From Pelagibius sp964472095 (GTDB taxonomy: Bacteria; Pseudomonadota; Alphaproteobacteria; Kiloniellales; Kiloniellaceae): a stretch of 64,000 nucleotides of DNA. The DNA lies in contig CAYYIV010000006.1 in assembly GCA_964472095.1 (NCBI GenBank), forward strand, positions 96,274 to 160,273. The letters run 5' to 3'. The notes under the pieces are model-generated. The model searched no databases, was not told the origin of the DNA, and saw only the letters and a list, made by a program, of their open reading frames with translations. Position 1 is the stretch's first letter; each line of letters begins with the position of its first letter. The position numbers were made by a program, and so were the translations under genes. This document shows positions 26,402 to 36,843 of the stretch, piece after piece.

Positions 26402-27533
26402 CCCGGCGCCGGACGCGGTGCTCTCGCAGGTGCCCGCCCGCGCCGCCGGCGTGCTCACTGTGGACCTCGCCGCCATCGCGGCGAATTACCGGCGCCTGAA
26501 ATCGGCCTTTCAGGAGCGCGCCCTGGCCGCCGTGGTGAAGGCCGACGGCTACGGCCTCGGCGCGGAGCGGGTGGCCCCGGCGCTGGTCAAGGCCGGCGCG
26601 CGCAGCATCTTCGTCGCCCAGCTCGACGAGGCCCTCAGGCTGCGGCCCCTGCTCGACCGCTGCCACCCGGCGATCTCGCTCTACGTGCTGAACGGCCTGA
26701 TGCCCGGGGCCGAGGCGGACTACGCCGACAACACCATCCTGCCGGTGCTGAATGCGCTGGGGGAGATCGAGGCTTGGAGCCGCTTCGCCCGGCAGCGCGA
26801 CAAGGCGCTGCCCGCCGCCATCCACCTCGACAGCGGCATGTGCCGCCTCGGCCTGCCGCCCGACGAGATCGACCGCCTGCGCGCCGAGCCGGGTCTCCTG
26901 GACGGCATCGTGCCGACCTGCGTCCTCAGCCACCTCGCCTGCGCCGACGAGCCGGCGAACCCGAAGAATGCCGAGCAGCTGGCGGCCTTCAGGCGCGCGC
27001 TGACCGCGCTGCCCAGGACCCCGGTCTCGTTCTGCAATTCCTCCGGCATCTTCCTCGGCCCCGACTACCATTTCGACCTCGGCCGGCCGGGGGTGGCGCT
27101 CTACGGCGTGAACCCCACCCCCGGGGCCCCGAATCCGATGCGTCCGGTCGTCCGTCTGCAGGCAAAAATCCTGCAAGTCCGGGCGATTGACGCCCCCCAG
27201 ACCGTTGGTTATGGTGCCACCCACCGTGCCACGGGCCCGGCCCGAATCGCGACCGTTGCCGCCGGCTACGCCGATGGCTATCTGCGGTCGATTTCTTCTC
27301 GCGGGCATGCCTGGGTCGCCGGACAACGGGTTCCTGTGGTTGGACGTGTTTCAATGGACTTGCTTGCGCTGGATGTGACCGGAATCGCGCCGGAAAAGGT
27401 GCGGCCGGGTCTCTGGGCCGAGCTGGTCAACGCGGAGCAAGATGTCGACGCCCTGGCCTCGGAGGCCGGGACCATCGGGTACGAGATCCTGACCTCCCTC
27501 GGCGCGCGCTATCACCGGGTCTACTTGGATTAG
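26376..27533 (+). CDS. alr: Alanine racemase, biosynthetic
   Basis: A 385-residue PLP enzyme making D-alanine for peptidoglycan. The PLP Lys lies in AVVKADGYGLG, and the second catalytic base, Tyr, in VGYGATHRA. Other motifs are HLDSGMCRLG, SFCNSSGIFLG, RPGVALYGVNP and GRVSMDLLALDVT. The ATG at 26376 lies inside the end of dnaB (26-bp overlap), and residues 1-22 before the first strand are disordered. dnaB-alr linkage is common in Proteobacteria. It is followed closely by mlaE. Confidence 0.95.
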   Translation: MTTSPTATDPAPDAVLSQVPARAAGVLTVDLAAIAANYRRLKSAFQERALAAVVKADGYGLGAERVAPALVKAGARSIFVAQLDEALRLRPLLDRCHPAISLYVLNGLMPGAEADYADNTILPVLNALGEIEAWSRFARQRDKALPAAIHLDSGMCRLGLPPDEIDRLRAEPGLLDGIVPTCVLSHLACADEPANPKNAEQLAAFRRALTALPRTPVSFCNSSGIFLGPDYHFDLGRPGVALYGVNPTPGAPNPMRPVVRLQAKILQVRAIDAPQTVGYGATHRATGPARIATVAAGYADGYLRSISSRGHAWVAGQRVPVVGRVSMDLLALDVTGIAPEKVRPGLWAELVNAEQDVDALASEAGTIGYEILTSLGARYHRVYLD

Positions 27534-27539
27534 CCGTTG

Positions 27540-28313
27540 ATGCCGTTTCTCCAGCCGATCGGCCGCACCTTCCTGGCTTTCCTCGAAGCCACCGGCCGGC
27601 TGTCGATCTTCACGGCGCTCTCGCTGTCGCACTGCCTGCGGCCCCCCTTCTATCCGCGCCTGGTGCTGCGCCAGATGATCGAGATCGGCTACTACTCGCT
27701 GCCGGTCGTCGGCCTCACCGCAATCTTCACCGGCATGGTGCTGGCGCTGCAGAGCTACACCGGCTTCGCGCGCTTCTCGGCGGAGAGCGCCATCCCCAAC
27801 GTGGTGGTGGTCTCCATCACCCGCGAGCTGGGCCCGGTGCTGGCCGGCCTCATGGTTGCCGGGCGCGTCGGCGCCTCCATGGCCGCCGAAATCGGCACTA
27901 TGCGGGTGACCGAGCAGATCGACGCCCTCGACACCCTGGCGACCAACCCCTTCAAGTACCTCATCGCCCCGCGCCTCATCGCCGGCCTCACCATGCTGCC
28001 GATCCTGGTGCTGATTGCCGACATCATCGGCGTGTTCGGCGGCTACATCGTCTCGACGCAGAAACTCGGCTTCAATCCGACGACCTATCTGACCAACACC
28101 TGGGACTTTATCGAAGCGCAGGACGTGATCTCCGGCCTGGTGAAGGCCGCCGTCTTCGGCTTCCTGGTCACCCTGATGGGCTGCTATCACGGCTACAATT
28201 CGCGCGGCGGCGCGCAGGGCGTCGGCACCGCGACCACCAATGCCGTGGTCTCCGCCTCGATCCTCATTCTGAGCTTCAACTACTTCATCACGGAGCTGTT
28301 CTTCGCGCGATGA
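27540..28313 (+). CDS. mlaE: Phospholipid ABC transporter permease MlaE
   Basis: A 257-residue inner-membrane permease of the MlaFEDB complex, which moves phospholipids between the inner membrane and the periplasmic chaperone MlaC to keep outer-membrane asymmetry. It shows the conserved MlaE run GLTAIFTGMVLALQSYTGFARF, TRELGPVLAGLMVAGRVGASMAAEIGTMRVTEQIDALDTL, and six or so hydrophobic segments. The start is ATG 27540, with a TTG one codon upstream. It overlaps mlaF by ATGA. mlaD, mlaC and mlaB are not adjacent, a common alphaproteobacterial layout. Confidence 0.94.
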   Translation: MPFLQPIGRTFLAFLEATGRLSIFTALSLSHCLRPPFYPRLVLRQMIEIGYYSLPVVGLTAIFTGMVLALQSYTGFARFSAESAIPNVVVVSITRELGPVLAGLMVAGRVGASMAAEIGTMRVTEQIDALDTLATNPFKYLIAPRLIAGLTMLPILVLIADIIGVFGGYIVSTQKLGFNPTTYLTNTWDFIEAQDVISGLVKAAVFGFLVTLMGCYHGYNSRGGAQGVGTATTNAVVSASILILSFNYFITELFFAR

Positions 28314-29143
28314 ACGACCGCCCTGAAGCCAACACCATGTCGGGCCAGCCTGCGGCTGCAGCGCCCCAGGGCGGGACGCCGAAGATCGCGATCCGCGGCC
28401 TGACCAAGGTGTTCGGCGACAAGGTCGTGCTCGACGGCATCGACCTCGACATCGGCGAAGGCGAGTCGATGCTGGTCATCGGCGGCTCGGGCAGCGGCAA
28501 GTCGGTGCTGCTGAAGTGCATCCTCGGCCTGCTGCATCCGGACGCCGGCTCCATCAAGGTCGACGGCGAGGAAGCGGTCGGCCTGTACGGCGCCGAGCTC
28601 GAGCGGGTGCGGCGCAAGTTCGGCATGCTGTTCCAGAACGCCGCCCTCTTCGACTCGCTGCCGGTGTGGGAGAACGTCGCCTTCGGCCTGATGCAGGGCC
28701 AGCAGATGGCGCGCGACCAGGCGCGCGAGATCGCCCTGCAGAAGCTCGGCGCGGTCGGCCTCGGCGAGGACGTCGGCCTGCTGATGCCGGCGGAGCTGTC
28801 CGGCGGCATGCGCAAGCGTGTCGGCCTCGCCCGCGCCATCGCCACCGAGCCGGAGATCATCTTCTTCGACGAGCCGACCACCGGCCTCGATCCCATCATG
28901 GGCGACGTCATCGACCGCCTGATCGTGAAGTGCGTGAAGGAACTCGGCGCTACCGCGCTTTCCATCACCCACGACATGGCCAGCGCCCGGCGCATCTCCG
29001 ACCGAGTCGCCATGCTGTACAAGGGCAAGATCATCTGGGTCGGCCGCACCGCCGAGATCGACCGTTCCGGCAATCCCTACGTCGACCAGTTCATCAACGG
29101 CCGCGAAGAAGGGCCGATCCAGATGCAGGTGCGCGACCTGTGA
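28310..29143 (+). CDS. mlaF: Phospholipid ABC transporter ATP-binding protein MlaF
   Basis: A 277-residue ATPase. Walker A is GGSGSGKSVLLKC, the Q-loop lies in MLFQNAALFDSL, the signature is LSGGMRKRVGLARAIA and Walker B is IIFFDEPTTGLDP, followed by the H-loop SITHDMASA. LFDSL and SGGMRKRVGLARA are typical of MlaF/Mkl-type ATPases rather than import ATPases. It starts with about 20 disordered residues. Coupled to mlaE by ATGA, it powers the lipid transporter. Confidence 0.95.
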   Translation: MNDRPEANTMSGQPAAAAPQGGTPKIAIRGLTKVFGDKVVLDGIDLDIGEGESMLVIGGSGSGKSVLLKCILGLLHPDAGSIKVDGEEAVGLYGAELERVRRKFGMLFQNAALFDSLPVWENVAFGLMQGQQMARDQAREIALQKLGAVGLGEDVGLLMPAELSGGMRKRVGLARAIATEPEIIFFDEPTTGLDPIMGDVIDRLIVKCVKELGATALSITHDMASARRISDRVAMLYKGKIIWVGRTAEIDRSGNPYVDQFINGREEGPIQMQVRDL

Positions 29144-29198
29144 GGTGCCGCTGGCGCCCGGGCCGCGCGCCCCGCCACCTCGGAGGATCGGACTGACC

Positions 29199-30677
<1,479 letters not shown>

Positions 30678-30686
30678 AGAGCGTTA

Positions 30687-31403
30687 ATGGACAGCTTGCC
30701 GATCAACCTGGCCGACCTCATCGTCATCATCGTCCTTTTGGTGTCGGGCATCTTCGCTTTCGTGCGCGGCTTCGTGCACGAGGTGCTGGCCGTCGCCTCC
30801 TGGGTCGGTGCCGCCTTCGTTACGCTCTACGCTTTCCCGCTGGTGCAGCCCTGGGTGCTCGGCGTCATCACCGTGGAGTTCATCGCCAGCCTGGTGACCG
30901 GAGTCGGGCTCTTCCTCGTTGCCCTGGTGCTGTTCTCGGTGCTGACGCGCATCCTGTCGAACCGCATCCAGCACAGCAGCCTCGGCGCCCTCGATCGTTC
31001 CCTCGGCCTGCTGTTCGGTTTCGCGCGCGGCGCGGTGATTGTGGTGCTGGCCTGGCTGGCACTCAGCTACATGGTGACCGAGAACGACCGGCCCGGTTGG
31101 ATCCAGGAGGCCAGGGCACGCCCTCTGGTGGAGCGCGGCGCCGACCTGCTGCTGACCCTGGTGCCGGCCGAACTGCGGGAGCGCGGCGACCAGGCCGCCG
31201 AGGACGCCAGGCGACGGGCGGAGGAAACTCGCAGTACAGTAGATCTGTACGAGCGGCTCAGTTCCCCTCTTCGCAGGTCCGATGCGGAAGAAGTGCAACC
31301 TCCATATAATGAGGAGATGCGCGAGGGAATGAACAGCGTAGTGGAAAAGGCAGTAGAAGGCCTAATGTCGGACGAAACCGCGCCGGGAGAGACCACGCAG
31401 TGA
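30687..31403 (+). CDS. cvpA: CvpA family inner-membrane protein
   Basis: A 238-residue protein with four hydrophobic spans in the first 150 residues: LADLIVIIVLLVSGIFAFVRGFVHEVLAVASWVGAAF and further helices, including LLFGFARGAVIVVLAWLALS. The RGF-x-HE motif and the cvpA-purF order identify it as CvpA, required for colicin V production in E. coli and linked to envelope stress resistance. The C-terminal 90 residues are charged and cytoplasmic (REGMNSVVEKAVEG). Its stop overlaps the purF start (TGATG). Confidence 0.9.
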   Translation: MDSLPINLADLIVIIVLLVSGIFAFVRGFVHEVLAVASWVGAAFVTLYAFPLVQPWVLGVITVEFIASLVTGVGLFLVALVLFSVLTRILSNRIQHSSLGALDRSLGLLFGFARGAVIVVLAWLALSYMVTENDRPGWIQEARARPLVERGADLLLTLVPAELRERGDQAAEDARRRAEETRSTVDLYERLSSPLRRSDAEEVQPPYNEEMREGMNSVVEKAVEGLMSDETAPGETTQ

Positions 31404-32893
31404 TGACCACCAATCCTCTGGCCCCCGCCCTCGAACGCACCCCCCTCGACGTCAGGGGTGACGACGACAAGTTTCACGAGGAATGCGGCGTCTTCGGGAT
31501 CTTCGGCAACGACGACGCCGCGGCCCTCGCCGCCCTCGGGCTGCACGCCCTGCAGCATCGCGGCCAGGAGGCCGCCGGGATCGTCGCCTTCGACGGCAAG
31601 CATTTCAACGCCCACCGCGACCTCGGTCTGGTCGGCGACATCTTCTCCTCCGAGGATGTCATGGCCCGCCTCGCCGGCCATGCCGCCATCGGCCACAACC
31701 GCTACTCGACCACCGGCGAGACGGCGCTGCGCAACGTGCAGCCGCTCTTCGCCGATCTCTCCTGCGGCGGCTTCGCGCTGGCCCACAACGGCAATCTGAC
31801 CAACGCGCGTGCCCTGCACCGCCGCCTGGTGAACCAGGGCGCCATCTTCCAGTCGACCACCGACACCGAGGTCATCCTTCACCTCATCGCCACCTCGGAA
31901 GCCGCCAGCCTGGTCGACCGCATCATCTCGGCCCTGCGTCAGATCGAAGGCGCCTATTCCCTGGTCGCCGTCTCCAGCAGCTGCATCTTCGCGGTGCGCG
32001 ATCCGCTGGGCGTGCGCCCGCTGGTGCTCGGCCGCCTCGGCGGCGCCGACGTGGTGGCCTCGGAAACCTGCGCCCTCGACATCATCGGCGCCGAGTTCGT
32101 GCGCGACGTCGAAGCCGGCGAGATGGTGGTGCTGGACGAGTCCGGCGTTCATTCGCTGCGCCCCTTCCCGCCGACGCCGCGGCGGCCCTGCATCTTCGAG
32201 TACATCTACTTCGCGCGGCCGGATTCGATGATGGAGGGCATCTCCATCTACCAGACCCGCAAGGACATCGGCCGTGTGCTGGCGCAAGAAAGCGGCCTGC
32301 CGGCCGACGTGGTGATCCCGGTGCCGGACTCCGGCGTGCCGGCGGCCATCGGCTATGCCGCAGAAGCAGGCATCCCCTTCGAGCTCGGCATCATCCGCAA
32401 CCACTACGTCGGGCGTACCTTCATCGAGCCGGGCCAGCAGATCCGCAATCTCGGCGTGAAGCTGAAGCACAACGCCAACCGCCAGTCCATCGCCGGCAAG
32501 CGCGTGGTGCTGGTGGACGACTCCATCGTGCGCGGGACCACCTCGATCAAGATCGTCGAGATGGTGCGCGCCGCCGGCGCCACCGAGGTGCACATGCGCA
32601 TCGCTGCGCCGCCGACCACCCACTCCTGCTTCTACGGCATCGACACGCCGCAGCGCGAGGAGCTGCTCGCCTCCGCCATGAACGTCGAGGCGATGGGCCG
32701 CCACATCGGCGTCGACAGCCTCGCCTTCATCTCCATCGACGGCCTTTACCGCGCCATGGGGCAGAAAGGTCGCGAGGCGGCGGCGCCGAAGTACTGCGAC
32801 GCCTGCTTCACCGGCGACTACCCGATCCGGCTGACCGACTTCGCCGGCCGCGACCAGCCGGCGCAACTCTCCCTGCTCGCCGAACGCGCCTGA
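31403..32893 (+). CDS. purF: Amidophosphoribosyltransferase
   Basis: A 496-residue enzyme of the first committed purine step: PRPP plus glutamine to phosphoribosylamine. The N-terminal Ntn-type glutaminase begins at the nucleophile Cys in HEECGVFGIFG, preceded by about 30 residues that are probably processed or disordered. Glutamine-site motifs are GHNRYSTTGE and HNGNLTNA. The C-terminal phosphoribosyltransferase domain has the PRPP motif VVLVDDSIVRGTTS. CDACFTGDYP near the end is standard. The start is ATG 31403, or GTG 31400. Confidence 0.97.
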   Translation: MTTNPLAPALERTPLDVRGDDDKFHEECGVFGIFGNDDAAALAALGLHALQHRGQEAAGIVAFDGKHFNAHRDLGLVGDIFSSEDVMARLAGHAAIGHNRYSTTGETALRNVQPLFADLSCGGFALAHNGNLTNARALHRRLVNQGAIFQSTTDTEVILHLIATSEAASLVDRIISALRQIEGAYSLVAVSSSCIFAVRDPLGVRPLVLGRLGGADVVASETCALDIIGAEFVRDVEAGEMVVLDESGVHSLRPFPPTPRRPCIFEYIYFARPDSMMEGISIYQTRKDIGRVLAQESGLPADVVIPVPDSGVPAAIGYAAEAGIPFELGIIRNHYVGRTFIEPGQQIRNLGVKLKHNANRQSIAGKRVVLVDDSIVRGTTSIKIVEMVRAAGATEVHMRIAAPPTTHSCFYGIDTPQREELLASAMNVEAMGRHIGVDSLAFISIDGLYRAMGQKGREAAAPKYCDACFTGDYPIRLTDFAGRDQPAQLSLLAERA

Positions 32894-32911
32894 CGGCGCG
32901 CGCCCTCGTCG

Positions 32912-33406
32912 ATGTTTGCGCGTCTGCTCTACACTCTCGGTGCCGTTTCCGGCGGAGCGGTCTTCTCGCAGTTCCCCGAATTCTACGCGCACTACGTCCA
33001 GCGTCTCGGCGGGCGCATCGACCAGGCCCGCCTGCGCGCCGCGGAGATCCGCGACGATGCCGCCGCCAAGGGCCTTTCGGTGGAAGACTACATCGAGAAT
33101 TTCCTCGACAGCGCGCCGCACAGCCTGGAAGGCGGCCGCATGTCCGAGAGCATCTTCCAGCTCGACCGCATGGAGGCCGCTTACCGGGCGCTGCGCGAAG
33201 CGCCGACCCTGGAGCGGCCCTTCACCTTCGCCGAGCACATGAACCGCGGCCTGCTGGAGGCGACCTTCGGCGACTTCGCCCCCGCCCTGCCGCTGACCCC
33301 CGAAGGCCTGACCTATGCCGCCACCGGCGCTTTGGCCGGCCTGATCGTCTGTTTCGGCTCGCGCCGCCTCGTGCGACGGCGCCGCCCAAAGGAGAAGGAA
33401 GCTTGA
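32912..33406 (+). CDS. DUF2937 family membrane protein
   Basis: A 164-residue protein. It opens with FARLLYTLGAVSGGAVFSQFPEFYAHYVQRLGGRIDQARL, the hallmark of DUF2937: a hydrophobic first segment, then SQ-P-EF-x-Q-Y-x-QRLGG. A helical charged middle follows, then a C-terminal membrane span (TYAATGALAGLIVCFGSRRL) ending in a basic RRRRPKEKEA tail. Function unknown. Its position between purF and an SDR recurs in related genomes as far as I recall. It overlaps the next gene by one base (TGATG). Confidence 0.8.
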   Translation: MFARLLYTLGAVSGGAVFSQFPEFYAHYVQRLGGRIDQARLRAAEIRDDAAAKGLSVEDYIENFLDSAPHSLEGGRMSESIFQLDRMEAAYRALREAPTLERPFTFAEHMNRGLLEATFGDFAPALPLTPEGLTYAATGALAGLIVCFGSRRLVRRRRPKEKEA

Positions 33407-34125
33407 TGTCGAAGGGTTCTGGCCGGCTGGACGGCCGCCTCGCCGTGATCACAGGTGCCTCGCGCGGCATCGGCGCCGCCGTCGCCCGGCGCTTCGCCGC
33501 CGAGGGCGCGCAGCTCGTGCTCATCGCGCGCACCGTCGGCGCCCTGGAGGAACTCGACGACGCCATCCGGGCCGCCGGCGGCAGGCAGCCGGTGCTGGTG
33601 CCGCACAACCTGCGCGACCATGACGGCCTCGACCGCCTCGGCGCCTCCCTCAACGAGCGCTACGGCAAGCTCGACATCCTGGTCGGCAACGCCGGCATCC
33701 TCGGGCCGCTGACCCCCGTCGGCCACATCCCGCCGGAGATCTGGCAGGAGGTCATGGACGTAAACGTGACCGCCAACTACCGCCTGATCCGCAGCCTCGA
33801 CCCGCTGCTGCGCGTCTCCGACGCCGGCCGCGCGATCTTCGTCACCTCCGGCGCCGCGAGCGGCAGGATGGCCTACTGGGGGCCCTACGCGGTCACCAAG
33901 GCCGCCCTGGAGGCGTTGGTCCGCACCTACGCGGCGGAGATCACCAAGACCAAGGTGCGCGCCAACCTGCTCTCGCCCGGTCCGATCCGCACCGCCATGC
34001 GCGCCGCCGCCTTCCCCGGCGAGGACCCGGCGAGCCTGCGCGCGCCGGATGTCATCGCCGGGCTCTTCGTGGAACTTGCGGAGCCGGCCTGCACGAAAAA
34101 CGGCGAGGTGGTGGAGGCGCGGTAG
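33406..34125 (+). CDS. Short-chain dehydrogenase/reductase
   Basis: A 239-residue SDR. Cofactor motif TGASRGIGAAVARRF, NAG motif VGNAGILGPLTPV, catalytic Ser near FVTSGAASG, catalytic YAVTKAALE. This layout is like the YciK/3-oxoacyl reductase-like SDRs with an IRxAMRAAAFPGEDP C-terminal region. YciK-type genes often follow purine or DUF2937 genes, but the substrate is unknown. The start ATG at 33406 overlaps the DUF2937 stop and has AGGAGAAGGA upstream. An open frame runs far upstream of this start, inside purF; it is not coding. Confidence 0.88.
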   Translation: MSKGSGRLDGRLAVITGASRGIGAAVARRFAAEGAQLVLIARTVGALEELDDAIRAAGGRQPVLVPHNLRDHDGLDRLGASLNERYGKLDILVGNAGILGPLTPVGHIPPEIWQEVMDVNVTANYRLIRSLDPLLRVSDAGRAIFVTSGAASGRMAYWGPYAVTKAALEALVRTYAAEITKTKVRANLLSPGPIRTAMRAAAFPGEDPASLRAPDVIAGLFVELAEPACTKNGEVVEAR

Positions 34126-34157
34126 GCGACCGCCAACCGCTGGGTCAGGCGGCCGGC

Positions 34158-35201
34158 CTACTCCTCCCAGCCTTCCTCTGCCTTCATTGCGGTCACGATC
34201 TGCCTCATCAGGGCGTGGAGGTCGCCGCGATGGCCGCTTCGGGCCGAAGGCTGGTTTTCCACCGAGGTCATCGTGACGGTGAGATCCAGGCTCGGCACGA
34301 CATAGATCATCTGGCCGCCATAGCCCCAGGCGTAGATCACCCGGTGGCCCGCCATCTCCGCCAGAAACCACCCGTAGCCGTAGAGGTCGTCGTGGAAGAT
34401 CGACTGGGTGCGCGGCTGCCACGACGCCTCGATCCAGTCCTGTGGGATCACCTGCCGGTCGCCGACCCTGCCGCCATTGCGGTAGAGCTCGCCGAAGGCA
34501 AGCATGGCCCGTGGAGTCATCGCCATCTGATTCCCGCCGAGATAGATGCCCTGAGGATCGCGCAGCCAGTCGGCAATTGCGAAATCCTTCAATGGCGCCA
34601 GCCATTCGCGGGCCAGCTCGAGCGTGGAGCGCCCGGACTCACGCGTCAGGATCGCCGAGAGCAGATGGCTGTTGCCGGTGGAATACAGCATGCCGCCGCC
34701 CGGCACCCCGGCAAAGGGCTGCGCCAGTGCCGCGCGGACCCAGTCGCGGCTCGATACCCAGCGCCCGTAGTTGGCGCCCGAGGTGCGCCCGAGCCCGGCC
34801 TGCATCGAGAGCAGATTGCCGATGGTGATGTCGTGGATCCGCGGGTCGGGATTCTCCGGCAGCTTGTCGCTGAGCAGCGGCGCGATCCTCTGGTCCGGAC
34901 CTTCGAGAATCCCCTTGCCGACGGCGATACCGACCAGCGCCGAGATGACGGCCTTCGAAGCCGACTTGATGTTGGCCGGCGCCGAGGTCGAATGGCCGCG
35001 GAAACCTTCCTCGATCAGGATCTCGCCGTCCCGGGCGACGATCAGGGTTTGCAGTGGCTCCAGCGCATCCGCCTGCCGGACGATGCCGGTAAGCGAAGGC
35101 CGCGGCGCTTGGGCGGGGCTTGTGACCTGCGCGGCCGCCGGCGCCAAGGCGGCGGAGAACATCAGGGCGAGACACAGGCTTACGGGAAACGACTGCTTCA
35201 T
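34158..35201 (-). CDS. Exported serine hydrolase of the beta-lactamase (class C-like) family
   Basis: A 347-residue protein with a signal peptide (SLCLALMFSAALAPAAA). The beta-lactamase/PBP fold motifs are present: catalytic SxxK in IKSASKAVISALVG, YxN in YSTGNSHLL, and WGYGGQMIYVVPSLDLTVTMTS in place of the HxG box. Such stand-alone serine hydrolases include D-aminopeptidases and esterases (EstB, 6-aminohexanoate-dimer hydrolase); few are true beta-lactamases. Substrate unknown. It is convergent with the SDR, 32 bp away, and is transcribed alone. Confidence 0.88.
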   Translation of the reverse strand: MKQSFPVSLCLALMFSAALAPAAAQVTSPAQAPRPSLTGIVRQADALEPLQTLIVARDGEILIEEGFRGHSTSAPANIKSASKAVISALVGIAVGKGILEGPDQRIAPLLSDKLPENPDPRIHDITIGNLLSMQAGLGRTSGANYGRWVSSRDWVRAALAQPFAGVPGGGMLYSTGNSHLLSAILTRESGRSTLELAREWLAPLKDFAIADWLRDPQGIYLGGNQMAMTPRAMLAFGELYRNGGRVGDRQVIPQDWIEASWQPRTQSIFHDDLYGYGWFLAEMAGHRVIYAWGYGGQMIYVVPSLDLTVTMTSVENQPSARSGHRGDLHALMRQIVTAMKAEEGWEE

Positions 35202-35273
35202 GACCTAATCCTAGCAGGTTTCGCACCCGACGACCTTCGCTTGCCGCAGAGAGCGCGCGCCTTAGCCGCCCCC

Positions 35274-36710
35274 CTACTCCGGGACGCCCGCCTTCTTGAG
35301 CCCTTCAAGGAAGACGTCGCGGTGGGCGAACGTGCTGAGGTGCTGCCTCACCAGTCCGAGACGCAGCGGTGGGCTCATGTGGCTGCGCACGGCCAGGAAC
35401 TCCCGCGCCTCCTCGATCAGGCCGAGATGCCCGCAGCAGCTGATCAGGGTGTTGTAGTGCCCGGAGTATTCCGCGAAGGCGGCGACCGAGGCGCGCAGGA
35501 AGGGCAACGCCTCCTGGAAACGCCGCGCCGCCAAAAGCGCGAGGCCGTGCACGGAGGTGTAGAATCCCGAGAAGCTGTCGAGCGGGCTCGTCTGCAGCGC
35601 CCGCCCGGTCTCGACGATGGCCTCGTCCCACTGTCCTGCGCGAAGCAGCGCCCATCCGGCCGCCATGTGGCCGAGGGTGAAACTCGGATTGAGGGTAAGC
35701 GCGGTCCGGAGCTCCCCCAGGGCCCGCTCATGCTGCCCCACGGTGCTGAGGCACAGCCCCGCAACCATCCGCGCCCAGGGATCGCTTGGGTCGAGTGCCA
35801 GGGCGGCCTGCGCATGAGCGGCCGCCTGCCGGTAGCCGGCGGCGCTGTCCTCCGCCCATAGGCAGAGCGTCTCCCACCACACCGCCCAGCCCAGCAGCGC
35901 ATGCGCTCGGGCATAGCCCGGCGCCATCGCGACAGCGCGCCGGAGAAGCGCCTGGGCTTCCTGGTTCTGCCCACGCTCCATCTTGTTGATCAGTCCCAGC
36001 GCGCGGACGACGAGCCCCCAGGCGTCAATGCTGTCCGGCTGCTTGCTCGCGGCGCGGAACCCCTCCTCGGCGTAGAGGTGGGGTTCCACGGCGGCTACGA
36101 CATGCTCGGTGATGTCGTCCTGAACGGCGAAGATGTCCTGCAGGTCGCGGTCGTACTTCTCGGCCCAGACATGCTTGCCCGTCTCGGCGTCGATAAGCTG
36201 GCCGGTGATGCGAAGCCTCTTGCCCGCCGTGCGGACGCTGCCCTCGAGGACGTAGCGCACGCCGAGGTCGCGGGCGACCTGTCGGACGTCGGCGGCCCTG
36301 CCCTTGTAGACGAAGCTCGAATTGCGGGCGATCACGAAGAGCCAGCGCAACCGCGTCAGTGCCGTGATGATGTCCTCGGTGATGCCGTCGGCGAGGAAAT
36401 CCTGCTCCGGGTCGCCGCCCAGGTTGGCGAACGGCAGGACCGCGATGGAGGGCATGTCGAGAGGCTTCGGTGCTGCCGCCGGACTCTCCGCCGTGGTCCG
36501 GGCCTCCGCCCGGCCCTCGAGCATCGCGCGCAGCGGCAGCTTCGTGTGGGCCTCGACGATCGACAGGGTGCGGTCGGAGAACAGGCCGATCAGCAGCTTG
36601 TCGATGGTGGACTTGCCGAGCCTGGCCTTGAAGGCGAACTGCTCGCGCGAGATACGCTCACGAGCCAGATGGTCCTTTATCGTCGCGGCAATCTGCTTCC
36701 TCGCGTCCAT
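35274..36710 (-). CDS. HTH / TolB-like / TPR protein, probable transcriptional regulator
   Basis: A 478-residue soluble protein in three parts. Residues about 1-65 look like a helix-turn-helix head (ISREQFAFKARLGKSTIDKLLIGLFSDRTL). Residues 88-205 match the TolB-like domain found after winged helices or adenylate cyclases (SIAVLPFANLGGDPEQDFLADGITEDI, LFVIARNSSFVYKG, VRYVLEGSVR, GQLIDAETGKHVWAEKYDR). Residues about 215-470 are TPR repeats. There is no cyclase catalytic domain. This architecture is common in Alphaproteobacteria and poorly understood. It is divergent from the small genes at 36844 and 37129, whose shared promoter carries phased repeats, so local regulation is plausible but unproven. 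Confidence 0.8.
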   Translation of the reverse strand: MDARKQIAATIKDHLARERISREQFAFKARLGKSTIDKLLIGLFSDRTLSIVEAHTKLPLRAMLEGRAEARTTAESPAAAPKPLDMPSIAVLPFANLGGDPEQDFLADGITEDIITALTRLRWLFVIARNSSFVYKGRAADVRQVARDLGVRYVLEGSVRTAGKRLRITGQLIDAETGKHVWAEKYDRDLQDIFAVQDDITEHVVAAVEPHLYAEEGFRAASKQPDSIDAWGLVVRALGLINKMERGQNQEAQALLRRAVAMAPGYARAHALLGWAVWWETLCLWAEDSAAGYRQAAAHAQAALALDPSDPWARMVAGLCLSTVGQHERALGELRTALTLNPSFTLGHMAAGWALLRAGQWDEAIVETGRALQTSPLDSFSGFYTSVHGLALLAARRFQEALPFLRASVAAFAEYSGHYNTLISCCGHLGLIEEAREFLAVRSHMSPPLRLGLVRQHLSTFAHRDVFLEGLKKAGVPE

Positions 36711-36750
36711 CTATTCCCGATCCCTGCGTCTCCCGCGCCGGACACATCGC

Positions 36751-36788
36751 GGAAAATACCGGAAAAAACCGGAAAGCGCGCCGGAAAA
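36751..36788. promoter_or_regulatory. Four phased GGAAA repeats in a divergent promoter
   Basis: GGAAA begins at 36751, 36761, 36771 and 36783, three of the four preceded by CC, with A runs of 4, 6, 3 and 4. Spacing of 10, 10 and 12 bp is about one helical turn. This fits either a tandem operator on one DNA face or intrinsically bent DNA. It lies between the TolB-like/TPR regulator start (36710) and the small gene start (36844). Confidence 0.55.
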
Positions 36789-36843
36789 CAATTCGGCGTA
36801 CAAGCCCCCCTGCGTCAACAACGGGCAACACGGAAGGACTCCC

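Noticed and set aside
24497..26476. A 659-codon minus-strand open frame across rplI and dnaB
   Set aside because: Antisense to dnaB, whose motifs are unambiguous; the frame shows no domain.
31067..33238. A 723-codon minus-strand open frame opposite purF
   Set aside because: Antisense shadow; purF motifs are intact on the plus strand.
31483..33405. Long upstream extension of the SDR frame through purF
   Set aside because: The translation is Arg/Pro-rich frame-shift noise over purF; the SDR fold starts at 33406 with its own ribosome binding site.
34158..35201. Reading the serine hydrolase as an antibiotic-resistance beta-lactamase
   Set aside because: SxxK and YxN only show the fold. The class C KTG box is not evident, and most such proteins are esterases or peptidases.
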